21,048 nt of DNA from Bacteroidota bacterium. GTDB taxonomy: Bacteria; Bacteroidota; Bacteroidia; Bacteroidales; F082. The notes below the pieces were generated by a model. It was not told where the DNA came from, made no database searches, and saw only the letters and a list, made by a program, of their open reading frames with translations. The position numbers were made by a program, and so were the translations under genes. Location of the stretch: assembly GCA_002686705.1 (NCBI GenBank), contig NYYH01000027.1:24773-45820 (forward strand). Direction: 5' to 3'. Shown piece by piece: positions 20,206-21,048 of the stretch. The first letter of the stretch is position 1. Each line of letters begins with the position of its first letter.

Positions 20206-21048
20206 ATGAAAACTAAGCACACAGTTTTTACATTTATACTAAGCGTATTAATTGTTGTGCACGGATGTAATGAAAGTAAAAATCCACAGCTTAACAATGA
20301 AGAGAAAGATCTTGGTGATAAAACTGTAATCAGCAAACCAAAAAAAACATGGGTAAACCCAGATTCTCTGATAATACGTGTACCTGGAAGAGATGGGATG
20401 AAACAACCGCAAAAGTTTTTGGCTAAACTACCTCCATCTTTTGAGTTAGAGGTTATCTATGAATGCACGCCTGGTATTTCCTTCCTTCCACAAACTATGA
20501 AGGAAAAACTCGCTGGAGATTTACCGGTGAAAAGCAAAAAGCCAGAAATTATTAATATTTCTCAAGCCGATAAAAAAAAGTACTCAAACCAACAAAACAA
20601 ACCACCAATTATTACAACAATTTCTAAATCATTAAATGTCAATCGCGATAGCATCTCATCTTATAAAAGAATAGCGATAGAAAACGGACTTATAACGATT
20701 CAACATGGTGATTCAATATATCCACCACCAAGTATTATTGCCGCTAAGCCTGAGCAAATAAAGGCTTTGCCATTAAGGTATAAAGACGAAGCTCTGTTTG
20801 ATATCCGTTATCTTGATTCTGATCAGTATTTACCTAATTCATTTATCAGAGCAATTATCAAAGATAACCGTGGTATAATTTGGTTTGGCACCCATACTGG
20901 AGGACTTGTTTCTTACGACGGGCAGTTTTTTGACCATTACAATATGAACACTGGATTGCCAAGCAATAAGGTCCTTTCTCTTCTTAAAGATAAAAAGAAT
21001 AATTTGTGGATTGGTACAGGAGGTGGTGGAGTAGTTTGCTTTGACGGA
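20206..21048 (+). CDS. Reg_prop (two-component propeller) sensor lipoprotein, N-terminal 281 residues
   Basis: The frame is open from ATG 20206 to the window end. Residues 1-21 form a lipoprotein signal (MKTKHTVFTFILSVLIVVHG) with Cys21 as lipidation residue. Residues ~22-195 are a polar region rich in Lys, Pro and Asn that I do not recognise; it contains PDSLIIRVPGRDG and a PPSIIAAKPEQIKALPL stretch. From ~200 two ligand-binding Reg_prop repeats begin: FIRAIIKDNRGIIWFGTHTGG followed by LVSYDGQFFDHYN, then GLPSNKVLSLLKDKKNNLWIGTGGGG with VVCFDG. More repeats must follow. In Bacteroidota such propellers sense extracellular ligands and usually continue into a membrane helix with a histidine kinase or output domain, which would lie beyond the window. 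A lipid anchor instead of a plain signal peptide is noteworthy. Confidence 0.82.
   Translation, partial: MKTKHTVFTFILSVLIVVHGCNESKNPQLNNEEKDLGDKTVISKPKKTWVNPDSLIIRVPGRDGMKQPQKFLAKLPPSFELEVIYECTPGISFLPQTMKEKLAGDLPVKSKKPEIINISQADKKKYSNQQNKPPIITTISKSLNVNRDSISSYKRIAIENGLITIQHGDSIYPPPSIIAAKPEQIKALPLRYKDEALFDIRYLDSDQYLPNSFIRAIIKDNRGIIWFGTHTGGLVSYDGQFFDHYNMNTGLPSNKVLSLLKDKKNNLWIGTGGGGVVCFDG

Noticed and set aside
1..21048. CRISPR arrays, tRNA/rRNA genes, transposases, prophage or toxin-antitoxin modules
   Set aside because: Looked for on both strands by eye; no regularly spaced repeats, cloverleaf-like segments or signature proteins were found.

Overview
The window is AT-rich chromosomal DNA from a member of the Bacteroidota (Bacteroidetes). 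Four things point there. At least a dozen genes are preceded by the phylum's characteristic -7 promoter box TAnnTTTG, in the best case with a TTTG -33 box, and Shine-Dalgarno sequences are absent. One protein carries a type IX secretion (T9SS) C-terminal sorting domain. Several families are typical of the phylum: S46 dipeptidyl peptidase, a DAHP synthase-chorismate mutase fusion, a large IspG with a middle insert, a Reg_prop sensor lipoprotein and DUF5808. It reads as an ordinary host chromosome: I see no transposase, phage, CRISPR, tRNA or rRNA.

Layout. 1-983 (-): 5' part of icmF, a B12-dependent acyl-CoA mutase fused to its G-protein chaperone. 1155-3323 (+): S46 peptidase with the DPP11 specificity arginine. 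3385-4473 (+): DAHP synthase-chorismate mutase. 4504-5403 (-): CorA-type channel. 5632-6215 (-): two-gene unit of a mini winged-helix protein and a SpoIIAA/STAS-like protein. 6335-8502 (+): putative outer-membrane protein, then ispG, which contains an in-frame palindromic repeat. 8700-8993 (+): small winged-helix repressor flanked by two matching operator-like sites. 9182-10696 (-): secreted FG-GAP/VCBS repeat protein broken by one amber codon. 10824-11937 (+): methylmalonyl-CoA epimerase and uridine kinase. 12107-12427 (+): membrane zinc-ribbon protein. 12533-14141 (+): tryptophanase with a long, structured leader. 14195-16808 (+): free-methionine-sulfoxide reductase, MntP-like membrane protein, secreted endonuclease I and QueD/PTPS. 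16977-18760 (+): porin and FMN-binding protein. 18852-19721 (+): fructosamine kinase-family protein. 19794-19997 (-): DUF5808 protein. 20206-end (+): Reg_prop sensor lipoprotein, cut by the window edge.

How the genes fit together. Several serve amino-acid and acyl-CoA catabolism: periplasmic acidic dipeptide release (S46), tryptophan cleavage to indole, pyruvate and ammonia (tnaA), and B12-dependent acyl-CoA rearrangement (icmF with methylmalonyl-CoA epimerase). This suggests, without proving, a peptide-fermenting or peptide-respiring lifestyle. The rest are housekeeping (ispG, udk, queD, aromatic biosynthesis, Mg transport) or envelope functions.

Most interesting points: (1) the tryptophanase leader, with a TAATTTTG promoter, a 25-codon upstream ORF without Trp, four successive inverted repeats and a 13-bp palindrome ending two bases before a possible start codon; (2) a mobile-looking palindromic repeat translated in frame inside ispG; (3) an MntP-fold protein whose three conserved acidic residues are all replaced by amides; (4) a porin/FMN-binding pair with a Cx4C motif and an altered flavinylation motif; (5) an amber codon exactly at an otherwise invariant Trp in the FG-GAP protein. 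Promoter boxes also correct several apparent start codons.
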